A DNA stretch of 46,603 bases from DAOTVC01 sp034437215 (lineage in GTDB: Bacteria > Chloroflexota > Anaerolineae > B4-G1 > SLSP01), in assembly GCA_034437215.1 (NCBI GenBank), contig DAOTVC010000036.1, positions 1-46,603 on the forward strand, in the 5' to 3' direction. How positions within the stretch are numbered: the stretch's first letter is position 1; each line of letters begins with the position of its first letter. The translations under genes and the position numbers were made by a program. Below are positions 8,812 to 15,699 of the stretch, in pieces. The notes beneath the pieces were generated by a model. The model did no database searches. It had not been told where the DNA came from and worked only from the letters and a program-made list of their open reading frames with translations.

Positions 8812-8840
8812 ATCTTACTTCGTCTTCGACGAAAGGACAA
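8812..8840 (-). promoter_or_regulatory. Candidate sigma70 promoter of the kinase/FHA operon
   Basis: Minus strand: TTGTCC, 17-nt spacer, TAAGAT (each 4 of 6 to consensus), about 205 nt before the first gene of the operon. It lies in the 259-bp spacer between this operon and the MBL hydrolase gene. Nothing else gene-like was seen in that spacer. Confidence 0.4.
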
Positions 8841-8866
8841 CGTTGGTAGCGGGGGTGAGAGAGCGG

Positions 8867-9745
8867 TTAAGCGCCCTCCCACTCCTCCTCCCAACCTTCG
8901 CCCTGGGCAGCCTTCCCTGCCACGTGAGCATAGGCGCTCTTGACGTTCCGCTCGTGGGGGAGGGCGTTGTCCTCGGGATAACGCAGCGGGATGTGGTCGC
9001 AGAGGGCCAGGGTCTCCTCCAGCGATCTTCCACTTCGCACACCTTCCACGACACAGCTGCGCAAGGCCGCCAGGTAGCCTTGATCCTCCTCGAGGCGCTG
9101 CCGGATCTCAGTCCTCTCCCGGGTGGGATGCCCGTGCCCCGGAACGAGAGCGCGGATCTCCAGGGTGGCGAGCCGTTGCAGCGTCTTCTCGTAGGCAGCT
9201 AGATCGCCGCTCACGAAGGGAATTTCCAGATCGCTGAGCATGTCGGCGGCCCAGAGCAGGCCGCTCGCTGCGTGGTAGACGACGCACTGGTCGGGGGTGT
9301 GGCCGGGTGCGTGCAGGAGGCGGAGGGAGCTCTCACCGACGCTGAGTGTCGTCTCCTCCTCGAAGGTGATGTCGGGCAGGGGTGGGGTGAAGGGCTGCTC
9401 TCTCGTCAGGCCGCTCGCCTCCTCCCACCGAGCAATCTGGTTGCCTAGGTCGTCGCTGCGCTCCTGAAGCACATCGAGGTAGTTGACCTGGGCGACCACG
9501 GTCACGCCGGGAAACCTCTCGGGTCCGAGGATGTGGTCCCAGTGAGCGTGGGTGAGAATGAGGGCGACAGGATGCAGGTGGTGCCGGTCGAGGAACTCGC
9601 CCAGGGCCCAGATGGCCTCGGGTTCGATGCCGGGGTCGATGAGGCAGGCTTCGCCATCGCTGGCGAAGATGCCGCTGTTGGTGTAGAAGAGCTGGCTTTG
9701 ATGGACCCAAAGTTGGGATGTGAGCTCCGTGAAGGGTGTTGGCAT
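8867..9745 (-). CDS. MBL-fold hydrolase (glyoxalase II / LACTB2-like)
   Basis: 292 aa. The metal-binding signature LTHAHWDHILG is intact, followed by further His/Asp ligands in LLHAPGHTPDQ and ALVPGHGHPT. An intact zinc site predicts a hydrolase acting on a thioester, phosphodiester or similar bond. The family is too broad to name a substrate. A C-terminal helical extension (residues about 205-285) resembles the LACTB2-like subgroup. The start has GGAGG about 9 nt upstream. It is a single gene with about 300 bp of upstream spacer and is not obviously part of the kinase operon. Confidence 0.88.
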   Translation of the reverse strand: MPTPFTELTSQLWVHQSQLFYTNSGIFASDGEACLIDPGIEPEAIWALGEFLDRHHLHPVALILTHAHWDHILGPERFPGVTVVAQVNYLDVLQERSDDLGNQIARWEEASGLTREQPFTPPLPDITFEEETTLSVGESSLRLLHAPGHTPDQCVVYHAASGLLWAADMLSDLEIPFVSGDLAAYEKTLQRLATLEIRALVPGHGHPTRERTEIRQRLEEDQGYLAALRSCVVEGVRSGRSLEETLALCDHIPLRYPEDNALPHERNVKSAYAHVAGKAAQGEGWEEEWEGA

Positions 9746-9982
9746 GTAGAGAGACCTCCTGGAAGAGTCGATTAGTCATCAGTCTGATAGTCACGTAGTC
9801 AACTTCAGCTGGGAAAGACATCAGGGCCACTGCATCTTTCGAGAATAAGGGCCGGCTCTCCTGAAAGCACCAGAAACCTCACGTCCAGGCCAAGAACGTT
9901 AAGGAAATACAAGTCGCAGTTAGCCTTTCTGATCAGAATCACCTTTGTCGTTCAAGAAAGTCATAAAAATCTTGGCGACCGT

Positions 9983-9997
9983 CCGACCTGCGGTCGG
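9983..9997 (-). terminator. Hairpin in the 9746-10046 spacer, possible terminator of the 10047 gene
   Basis: CCGACC-TGC-GGTCGG forms a tight 6-bp hairpin. On the minus strand a T-rich run (gatttttatg) follows about 10 nt later, so it may end transcription of the gene at 10047-10688. The remaining bases from 9746 to 10046 show no ORF or clear promoter. Confidence 0.35.
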
Positions 9998-10046
9998 CGG
10001 CGCTTTTGCGTGAGGCATGGCCTTTGTTCGGTGAAGCCCAGGCTGG

Positions 10047-10688
10047 TTAGGTGGGTTGCTGGGGGCCTCCCATCCGGGCGACGGCCTCCCGTACCTTTTG
10101 GGGATCGGCCGTCCGCAGTGCGCTCGTCGGCGCCTCGCCGCTCAGCACGACGGCGACCGTCCCGTCACGGCAGGGGATGGCCAGATCAGCAGTGTACTCC
10201 TCGTCCCCTTCGCGGATGAGATACTCCCTCTCGGGGAAGAAGCCGCTCTCTTTGAGGGTGACGTAAAGCCCATCCGCTCCGGAGACGTAGAGATCGTTGA
10301 CCTCCTCGGCCTGGTTGAAGCGGTCCCAGGTGGTGATGATGAAGGTGATGCGGCGCCACCGCAAGCTGGGAATGGGCGGTTCCCGCTGAACGAGGGGGCC
10401 GACCTGGAGCTTGTAGTAGGCCTCCTCGGCGCGGGGGTGCGCGGGTTGGTCAGGCAGAAGGTCGCGGCGGCGTGCTAGCTCGTAGCCGCGCACCTCCGCG
10501 TACCAGTGAATGGCCCACTTCTGGGCCTTGAAGGCCGCCGTGAAGTAGAAGGCGAGGATCGCGGCGTCGGTGGTGCTGGGTGGAGCGTGGCGCTGGGGAA
10601 TGCGGTACCAGCCTTCGTCACGTACGATCCGAAAGTCTGCGGGATCACTCATGATCCCCACGAGAACACGATCGGCAGCGTGAAACAT
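10047..10688 (-). CDS. Uncharacterised protein, 213 aa
   Basis: I do not recognise a named family. The sequence looks like a real soluble protein: balanced composition, no signal peptide, no membrane segment. It has aromatic-rich stretches such as EGWYRIPQRHAPP, YFTAAFKAQKWAIHWYAEV and LRWRRITFIITTWDRF, and a C-terminal half with alternating charged strands (DGLYVTLKESGF, EEYTADLAIPCRDG). An excellent SD (gggaggtggatt) and a near-consensus promoter support it. It is monocistronic between two hairpins. The W/Y/R-rich N-terminal part could suggest nucleic-acid or nucleotide handling, but I claim no function. Confidence 0.7.
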   Translation of the reverse strand: MFHAADRVLVGIMSDPADFRIVRDEGWYRIPQRHAPPSTTDAAILAFYFTAAFKAQKWAIHWYAEVRGYELARRRDLLPDQPAHPRAEEAYYKLQVGPLVQREPPIPSLRWRRITFIITTWDRFNQAEEVNDLYVSGADGLYVTLKESGFFPEREYLIREGDEEYTADLAIPCRDGTVAVVLSGEAPTSALRTADPQKVREAVARMGGPQQPT

Positions 10689-10715
10689 AATCCACCTCCC
10701 ACGTGGGATGAGGTT

Positions 10716-10743
10716 AGTATATGAGGAAGGTGGAGAGCGTCAA
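10716..10743 (-). promoter_or_regulatory. Strong sigma70-like promoter of the 10047-10688 gene
   Basis: Minus strand TTGACG, 16-nt spacer, TATACT (each 5 of 6), about 30 nt upstream of the ATG at 10688. This is one of the best promoter matches in the window. Confidence 0.6.
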
Positions 10744-10769
10744 GCCGGAAGCGCGCGCCATTAAGGAAA

Positions 10770-10794
10770 GACCGGACCCTCAAAGGGTCCGGTC
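10770..10794 (-). terminator. Intrinsic terminator of the small-protein operon
   Basis: A perfect 11-bp stem (GACCGGACCCT / AGGGTCCGGTC) with a CAA loop, followed on the minus strand by ctttccttaa. It lies 20 bp after the stop of the 59-aa gene and separates it from the promoter of the next unit. Confidence 0.7.
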
Positions 10795-10814
10795 GATGCT
10801 CACTGCAGAGCGTG

Positions 10815-10994
10815 TCAGATCTGCTTGCGCCCTGCGATTGCCGGCGCTGGAAAGAGCGCCCGCGTGAAGGCGTGGATGTATCCGCTGAGGGAAGCTCTTC
10901 CTGACCTCTGCCCCGGACGCCGCACCCTCTGCGCTTCGTCTAGCGCGCGCTCTATGTAGATCTTGGCCAACTGTTCCTGCATGCCTGTCTCCAT
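10815..10994 (-). CDS. Small basic protein, 59 aa (second gene of small-protein operon)
   Basis: ATG at 10994 follows an ideal SD (AAGGAGG, 7-nt gap). The product begins METGMQEQLAKIYIERALDE and continues with an Arg-rich stretch, then IHAFTRALFPAPAIAGRKQI. The N-terminal third should be an amphipathic helix with alternating charges; the rest is basic and flexible, with no signal peptide. I recognise no family. Evidence that it is real: strong SD, position between a near-consensus promoter and a perfect intrinsic terminator, and a similarly basic upstream partner 41 bp away. A longer overlapping ORF in another frame has poorer support. Confidence 0.55.
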   Translation of the reverse strand: METGMQEQLAKIYIERALDEAQRVRRPGQRSGRASLSGYIHAFTRALFPAPAIAGRKQI

Positions 10995-11035
10995 CTTGTG
11001 ACCTCCTTGGTGTTACGTCTGCTGATCGCCCTACC

Positions 11036-11203
11036 CTAGATCCAGGCCAGGGCCTTGGTGTGGTCGGTCGGTTGGGGGAGGGGGCTGCGCTTCGATCGAG
11101 AGCAGCGGTCCCTATGTCTTGCCTGCTCTCTGCGCTGTTGCCGGCTCTCGTCTTGAACACGGGCCCAACTGCTATTTAAGAGATAGTTAAGGTAGTTCCT
11201 CAT
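11036..11203 (-). CDS. Small Arg/Gln-rich protein, 55 aa (first gene of small-protein operon)
   Basis: ATG at 11203 follows AAGGGGG and lies about 39 nt after the predicted transcription start. The product begins MRNYLNYLLNSSWARV, a short amphipathic or hydrophobic helix. A very basic, Gln/Arg-rich helix follows (DESRQQRREQARHRDRC), then a Pro-rich tail. No known family. The SD style resembles that of the 17023 gene (caaggggggcg). A nucleic-acid-binding or membrane-peripheral peptide is possible, but this is inference from composition only. Confidence 0.45.
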   Translation of the reverse strand: MRNYLNYLLNSSWARVQDESRQQRREQARHRDRCSRSKRSPLPQPTDHTKALAWI

Positions 11204-11248
11204 CGCGCCCCCTTGTCATTTATTAACCAATACCTTCAAACTATTAAA

Positions 11249-11277
11249 ATTTTATACCATATACTTAATTTTGTCAA
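11249..11277 (-). promoter_or_regulatory. Near-consensus sigma70 promoter in AT-rich island
   Basis: Minus strand TTGACA (6 of 6), 17-nt spacer, TAAAAT (5 of 6). It sits inside about 130 bp of markedly AT-rich DNA (11160-11300) in an otherwise GC-rich region. It points at the two small ORFs at 11203 and 10994. Confidence 0.65.
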
Positions 11278-11481
11278 GGTATTACATTAAATTAATTAAA
11301 CTGATGGTGGTGACTGGAGAGGCCGCGGTGTGCTGCATGCAGTTGCCCTCCTTTTCCCCACCAAAGTTATCCTGCCACACCTCTACTATAGCGAAAGCTT
11401 TGCAACAACGCAGGGGACGGAGGGCGTAGTTGAGGGGTTATCCTGGGGTTACCTGGAGCGCCAAGCAGCTGTGGGGCCTGT
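11278..11481. other. Spacer without a clear gene
   Basis: This stretch lies between the small-protein promoter and the methylmalonyl-CoA epimerase promoter. On the minus strand it contains an 18-codon ORF (11282-11338) with a good SD (AAAGGAGG, 8-nt gap) and a TATAGT box at 11395-11400 without a convincing -35. I regard it as regulatory or a leader region rather than a supported gene. Confidence 0.3.
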
Positions 11482-11508
11482 TTGACAATTGCCGGGACGG
11501 GGTACGAT
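11482..11508 (+). promoter_or_regulatory. Possible promoter of the epimerase gene
   Basis: TTGACA (6 of 6) and TACGAT (4 of 6) with a short 15-nt spacer, 35 bp before the ATG at 11544. Confidence 0.4.
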
Positions 11509-11543
11509 AGGGGGGATCACATCTATCGCAAAGAGGAGGAAGG

Positions 11544-11945
11544 ATGCACATCCATCACATTGCTGTTGCTGTCCGGGATCTCGACGAAGCCTTGACCTTC
11601 TACAGGGACGCTCTGGGGATCTCGGTGACCGAGCGCCGGGAGGTGCCTGCCGAGGGCGTCGAGATGGCTTTCATGCCCCTGGGGGAGACGGAGTTGGAGC
11701 TCATCCGTCCCTTGGATGAGGAGAACAGTATCGGTCGCTTCATCGAGAAGCGGGGCGAGGGGATCCATCACGTCTGCGTCCTGGTCGAGGACATCGAGGG
11801 ACGGGTAGCACAGATCGAGGCGAGCGGCGGGCGGATGGCGACGGAGATCCGCGCGCACCCCGATGGCACCCGCTACGCCTTCGTCCATCCGAAGAGCACC
11901 CGGGGCGTGCTGCTGGAGCTCTACCAGAAGCCACCTGAGGCCTGA
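11544..11945 (+). CDS. mce: Methylmalonyl-CoA epimerase (VOC superfamily)
   Basis: 133 aa, the usual size. Two VOC-type beta-alpha-beta-beta-beta modules are seen: HIHHIAVAVRDLDEALTFY at the start and GIHHVCVLVEDIEGRVAQ in the middle. Metal-ligand positions are present (His in HHIAV, His in GIHHVCV, Glu in LLELYQ). The enzyme interconverts (S)- and (R)-methylmalonyl-CoA between propionyl-CoA carboxylase and the B12-dependent mutase; no mutase is in the window. A strong SD (gaggagg) precedes the ATG. A membrane peptide gene follows 14 bp downstream and is probably co-transcribed up to the terminator at 12251. Confidence 0.9.
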   Translation: MHIHHIAVAVRDLDEALTFYRDALGISVTERREVPAEGVEMAFMPLGETELELIRPLDEENSIGRFIEKRGEGIHHVCVLVEDIEGRVAQIEASGGRMATEIRAHPDGTRYAFVHPKSTRGVLLELYQKPPEA

Positions 11946-11959
11946 AGGGAGCGTACGCG

Positions 11960-12247
11960 ATGAGGTGGGCCGGGGGGTCGTTCCTTCTCTCTATCCTGCT
12001 CTTGACGGGGTTCTTGCTGCAGGGGCCCGGTCCTGAGGCGACCCTCTCACCCCTGCCGACCCCAGAACCTGAGAAGACATACGAGCTCTTCCTCCCCGGC
12101 GTTGGGGGTGCGCCCCAACGCAGCCCCACACGCGTGCCGACGGGCCTGGAGAGCTTTCTCCTCCGTTACGGCTCCGCCATCCTGCTGGTGGTTGCTTTGG
12201 TGGGCTGGGTGCTCCTGCGCCGGGTGCGGAGGAGGCGCGAGGGCTGA
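11960..12247 (+). CDS. Small two-segment secreted/membrane protein with FLPGV motif
   Basis: 95 aa. The N-terminal hydrophobic segment (FLLSILLLTGFLLQ) looks like a signal anchor or signal peptide. A Pro/Thr-rich outer stretch follows with the motif YELFLPGVGG, then a C-terminal transmembrane segment (AILLVVALVGWVLL) and a basic RRVRRRREG tail. Signal + Pro-rich spacer + hydrophobic segment + positive tail is the overall plan of a sorting/anchoring substrate, although no canonical LPxTG is present. SD is aagggag. It is downstream of mce, followed by an intrinsic terminator. No family recognised. Confidence 0.65.
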   Translation: MRWAGGSFLLSILLLTGFLLQGPGPEATLSPLPTPEPEKTYELFLPGVGGAPQRSPTRVPTGLESFLLRYGSAILLVVALVGWVLLRRVRRRREG

Positions 12248-12250
12248 AGC

Positions 12251-12294
12251 ACAGAGACGCCCCCACGAAGTTCCAGTCGTGAGGGCGTCTCTGT
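12251..12294 (+). terminator. Intrinsic terminator after mce operon
   Basis: A perfect 12-bp outer stem ACAGAGACGCCC / GGGCGTCTCTGT is extended by an inner CACGA/TCGTG pair, followed by tgcttt. It lies 4 bp after the stop of the 95-aa gene. Confidence 0.75.
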
Positions 12295-12349
12295 TGCTTT
12301 GGACAGTATCAATCCTAGCGTCAGCAAAAGGATCTATAGGCTCTGTCAC

Positions 12350-12577
12350 TCACTCGCACACTCCCTGGTAGTAGGGATAGCAGTCGATGATGCAGCTTCG
12401 CATGTAACGTCCCTTGGAGTCCGCTTCCAGCAGCTCTTCGTAGATCTCCTCAGAGACCTTCTGGTAGCAGTAGACCTTGCCGGAATTGAAGACGACTTCC
12501 AACTGCTGCTCCTGCGGGTCATACCCAACGGCATGGATCATGCTGGAGTCAACGGTGGTAAGCTCTTTGATCCCCAT
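12350..12577 (-). CDS. KTSC domain protein
   Basis: 75 aa, matching the short KTSC family: TTVDSSMIHAVGYDPQEQQL, EVVFNSGKVYCYQKVSEEIY and the final SKGRYMRSCI... segment. Family members are found alone or fused to RNA- or tRNA-associated proteins and may bind nucleic acid, but no reaction is known. The start has a GGAG-type SD about 10 nt upstream. It lies 35 bp after alaS on the same strand and may be co-transcribed with it. Confidence 0.85.
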   Translation of the reverse strand: MGIKELTTVDSSMIHAVGYDPQEQQLEVVFNSGKVYCYQKVSEEIYEELLEADSKGRYMRSCIIDCYPYYQGVCE

Positions 12578-12612
12578 CTTCTTTATCTCCTGAAGTAGGA
12601 GTGCGCCGCGCG

Positions 12613-15342
12613 CTACTCCGAGGCGAGCATTCCCGCGGCGATCTCGCGGGCCTTGGACAGAGCGGCGTCCATCTTGGAAGCATCGCGCCCTCCTGCCTGG
12701 GCCATGTCGGGGCGCCCCCCTCCACCGCCTCCCACGACCTGTGCGACCTCTTTGACGAGGTTGCCGGCATGAAGGCCCTGCTTCGTCAGCGCCTTGGTCG
12801 TGGCGGCGATGAAGCGGGGTTGATCGTCGATGAGCGTCCCGAGGACGATGACACTGTCCCCCATCTTGTCGCGGAACCAGTCCGCCATCTCCCGCAGGGT
12901 TTCCACGTCGTGGGCCTCGACTTGAGCGGCGAGGAAAGGAACCCCGTCGAGCTCCTCGACCTCGTCCAACAACGACTGGAAGCTGTCGCGGGCGAGCTGG
13001 CGGTTGAGGGTGTCGATCTCCCGTTGGGCGGCGCGCAGATCCTCCAGCAGGCGCATCACCCGCTGGGGGACGTTCTCCGGAATGGTCTCCAGCAGCCCGG
13101 CGGTCTGCTCCTGGCGGGCGCGCAGCGTCTGGATCGCCCCGAGGGCGCCGCGGCCCGTCACCGCCTCGATACGCCGGATGCCGGCCCCGATGCCGCCCTC
13201 CGAGAGGATGAGGAAGGGGCCGATATCGCCCGTGCGCTCGACGTGGGTGCCGCCGCAGAGCTCCTGGCTGTAGGGATCGTCGGGCGAGCCGACGCAGAGG
13301 ACGCGGACCTCGTCCCCGTACTTCTCACCGAAGAGGGCGATGACCCCCTGCTCCAGCGCATCCCGGTAGCTCTCCTTGCGGGGGGTGACCGGGTAGTTGG
13401 CAAGCACCCCCTCGGTGACCTGGCGCTCGATCTCCGCCCGCTCCTCGGGCGTCATGGCCCGCTCGTAGTTGTAGTCGAAGCGCAGGCGATCGGGGGCCAC
13501 CAGCGAGCCTGCCTGGGCCACATGGCTGCCCAGCACGCGGCGCAGGGCCCGGTGTAGGAGGTGGGTGGTGGTGTGGTTGCGCATGATATCCCACCGGCGC
13601 TCGCGGTCCACCACAGCCTGGATCCGGTCGCCCACCCGGGGCGTCCCCTCGGTCACGCGCCCGACGTGCACGGGCAGCCCCTCGATGGGCTGCTTCATCT
13701 CCGTGACCTCGATCTCCCAGCCGGGACCGATGATGTAGCCCGTATCGGAGACCTGACCGCCCGACTCGACGTAGAAGTTGGTGCGATCCAGCACCACCTC
13801 CACGGCGTCCTGCTCCCCTGCCTCCTCGACGAGGGCGTCCCCCTGGAGAAGGCCCACGACCTGAGCCTCCAGGTTCAGCCCGTCGTAGGGGTTGTAGAGG
13901 AGGCGATCGAGCTCCTGGGTCTCCCGAATGTAGTCGAAGAGCTCGGGATAGAGCCGCCCGTGATCGTCGGACTCCCGCTCGAACTCACCGGCGGCGCGGG
14001 CGCGGGCCCGCTGCTCCTCCCGGGCCCGGCGGTACCCCGCCTCGTCGACGGTGAAGCCGTGCTCCTCGGCGATGTCCCGCGTCACCTCGAAGGGGAGGCC
14101 CAGGGTGTCGTGGAGGAAGAAGGCGTCCGCGCCGGGGATCTCCGTCCGGCCCTCGGTCTCCAGATCCTCCATGATCTCGTCGAGCCGCGCCAGCCCCTGA
14201 TCCAGCGTGCGGAGGAAGCGCTCCTCCTCGGCGGTGAGGGTGGCCTTGATGAAGTCGGCCCGCTGGGGCAGCTCGGGGAAGACGTCGCCCATCATCTCGA
14301 TGAGGATCTCGGCCAGCTCCGCCATGAAGGGCCGGGTGAAGCCCAGCTTGCGCCCGAAGCGGACGGCGCGGCGCAGCACCATCCGCAGCACGTAGCCCCG
14401 CCCGTCGTTGGCGGGCAGGACGCCGTCACCGATGAGGAAGGTGCAGGCGCGGATGTGATCGGCGATGACGCGATAGGCGGTGAGATGGGCCTCCCGCTCC
14501 TCGTCGCTCTGCCCCGCCAGCCTCTGGGTCCGCTCGATGATGGGCCAGAAGAGGTCGGTGCGGTAGTTGGAATCGACGCCCTGCAAGAGCGCCACGAGCC
14601 GCTCGAAGCCCATGCCGGTGTCGACGTGCTGGGCGGGCAAGGGGGCCAGGTGCCCCTCACCCAGGTTGTTGTACTGGATGAAGACGAGGTTCCAGATCTC
14701 CGTGAAGCGGGCGCAGGGGCCGTTCACCTCGCAGACGTGACCGGGGACGTCCTGCATGTCGCAGGCCCCGGGCCCGCGATCATAGTGGATCTCGGAGCAG
14801 GGGCCACAGGGGCCGGTGTCGCCCATCTCCCAGAAGTTGTCCTTGCGCCCGAAGTAGAGGATCTGATCGGCGGCGATGCCGGTCTTCTTCCTCCAGTGCT
14901 CGGCAGCCTCCTCGTCCCGGCCCAGGTTGCCCTGGTCGTCCTCGAAGACGGTGGCCCAGAGGCGCTCCTTCTCGAGACCGTAGACCTGGGTGAGGAGCAT
15001 CCAGGCCCAGGCGATGGCCTCCTCTTTGTAGTAGTCACCGAAGGACCAGTTGCCGAGCATCTCGAAGAAGGTGTGGTGGGTGCCGTCGCGCCCCACGTCG
15101 TCGAGGTCGTTGTGTTTGCCGGCGACGCGCATGCACTTCTGAGTATCGGTGGCGCGGTTGTAGGGGCGGGCGCCGGTGCCCAGGAAGACGTCCTTGAACT
15201 GGTTCATCCCGGCGTTGGTGAAGAGCAGCGTGGGATCGTCCTGGGGCACGAGGCTCGCGCTCGGCACGATGGTGTGGCCGAGCTCATTGAAGAAGTCCAG
15301 AAAGGTCTGGCGGATCTCGGCGCTGGTCGGCTTCTTGGGCAT
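12613..15342 (-). CDS. alaS: Alanyl-tRNA synthetase
   Basis: 909 aa, slightly longer than the usual 870-880. The class II catalytic core begins at the N terminus (IRQTFLDFF, FTNAGMNQFKDVFLG). The editing domain carries the zinc ligands HTTTHLLHRAL and CGGTHVERTG. The C-terminal DHHA1 domain ends in the Gly-rich GGGGGGRPDMAQAGG segment. It charges tRNA-Ala and clears Ser/Gly mischarging. SD AAGGAG is 5 nt before the ATG. It has its own near-consensus promoter (15548-15576) and a leader of about 200 nt. The large forward ORF opposite it is a GC-rich shadow. Confidence 0.97.
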   Translation of the reverse strand: MPKKPTSAEIRQTFLDFFNELGHTIVPSASLVPQDDPTLLFTNAGMNQFKDVFLGTGARPYNRATDTQKCMRVAGKHNDLDDVGRDGTHHTFFEMLGNWSFGDYYKEEAIAWAWMLLTQVYGLEKERLWATVFEDDQGNLGRDEEAAEHWRKKTGIAADQILYFGRKDNFWEMGDTGPCGPCSEIHYDRGPGACDMQDVPGHVCEVNGPCARFTEIWNLVFIQYNNLGEGHLAPLPAQHVDTGMGFERLVALLQGVDSNYRTDLFWPIIERTQRLAGQSDEEREAHLTAYRVIADHIRACTFLIGDGVLPANDGRGYVLRMVLRRAVRFGRKLGFTRPFMAELAEILIEMMGDVFPELPQRADFIKATLTAEEERFLRTLDQGLARLDEIMEDLETEGRTEIPGADAFFLHDTLGLPFEVTRDIAEEHGFTVDEAGYRRAREEQRARARAAGEFERESDDHGRLYPELFDYIRETQELDRLLYNPYDGLNLEAQVVGLLQGDALVEEAGEQDAVEVVLDRTNFYVESGGQVSDTGYIIGPGWEIEVTEMKQPIEGLPVHVGRVTEGTPRVGDRIQAVVDRERRWDIMRNHTTTHLLHRALRRVLGSHVAQAGSLVAPDRLRFDYNYERAMTPEERAEIERQVTEGVLANYPVTPRKESYRDALEQGVIALFGEKYGDEVRVLCVGSPDDPYSQELCGGTHVERTGDIGPFLILSEGGIGAGIRRIEAVTGRGALGAIQTLRARQEQTAGLLETIPENVPQRVMRLLEDLRAAQREIDTLNRQLARDSFQSLLDEVEELDGVPFLAAQVEAHDVETLREMADWFRDKMGDSVIVLGTLIDDQPRFIAATTKALTKQGLHAGNLVKEVAQVVGGGGGGRPDMAQAGGRDASKMDAALSKAREIAAGMLASE

Positions 15343-15491
15343 GGCGGCTCCTTCAGGAATAGTAAAAAGTGAGGAGTGAGCCGTGAGAAGGGATGAGGGA
15401 TCAGCGATCAGGGAGCGTGATATGAACTACACTGCTTGACCCACTCACCTCTTCGAACGACCGAACTCCAGTGATCGTATGAATAATAACT

Positions 15492-15520
15492 GGGCACCCT
15501 ATTGGGGGTGCCCTCTTTTT
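15492..15520 (+). terminator. Plus-strand intrinsic terminator inside the alaS leader
   Basis: GGGCACCC / GGGTGCCC stem with a 6-nt loop, followed on the plus strand by TCTTTTT: a textbook rho-independent terminator. No plus-strand gene ends here; the nearest upstream plus gene is far away and alaS lies opposite. In the alaS leader RNA (minus strand) the same bases form a hairpin preceded by an A-run. The surrounding 15343-15699 spacer holds this element, the alaS promoter, and short degenerate repeats near 15375-15415. Confidence 0.65.
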
Positions 15521-15547
15521 GCGCTTGAGTAAAGTTAGAACGAAGGT

Positions 15548-15576
15548 ATTGTAATGGAAAGGGAGGGCGCTGTCAA
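15548..15576 (-). promoter_or_regulatory. Near-consensus promoter of alaS
   Basis: Minus strand TTGACA (6 of 6), 17-nt spacer, TACAAT (5 of 6). Predicted start near 15540 gives a leader of about 200 nt before the alaS ATG. I looked for a T-box (AAGGGTGG-ACCGCG type) and did not find one. Confidence 0.65.
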
Positions 15577-15699
15577 CTCTTGTGGCTTTTGAATACTATA
15601 GTCTATTTCGTTCACCTGGTTACGTAGGTGGGGTGCAGACCCAACGACCGGCGGTCGACCGCCCCCTCGTGCATTTACGTGAAGTCCAGCGAGTGAACT

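Noticed and set aside
10780..11160. 126-codon minus-strand ORF over the small-protein region
   Set aside because: Lies in a third frame, crosses the terminator, and lacks an SD; the two shorter ORFs have better signals.
11282..11338. 18-codon minus-strand ORF with good SD
   Set aside because: Too short to support by sequence alone and lies upstream of the real promoter; kept only as a note in the spacer.
13561..15372. 603-codon plus-strand ORF opposite alaS
   Set aside because: Shadow of a highly conserved gene in GC-rich DNA; its translation shows no domain pattern and is Gly/Val/Leu/His-biased.
15343..15540. T-box riboswitch upstream of alaS
   Set aside because: No conserved T-box antiterminator sequence on the minus strand; the terminator hairpin points to the plus strand.
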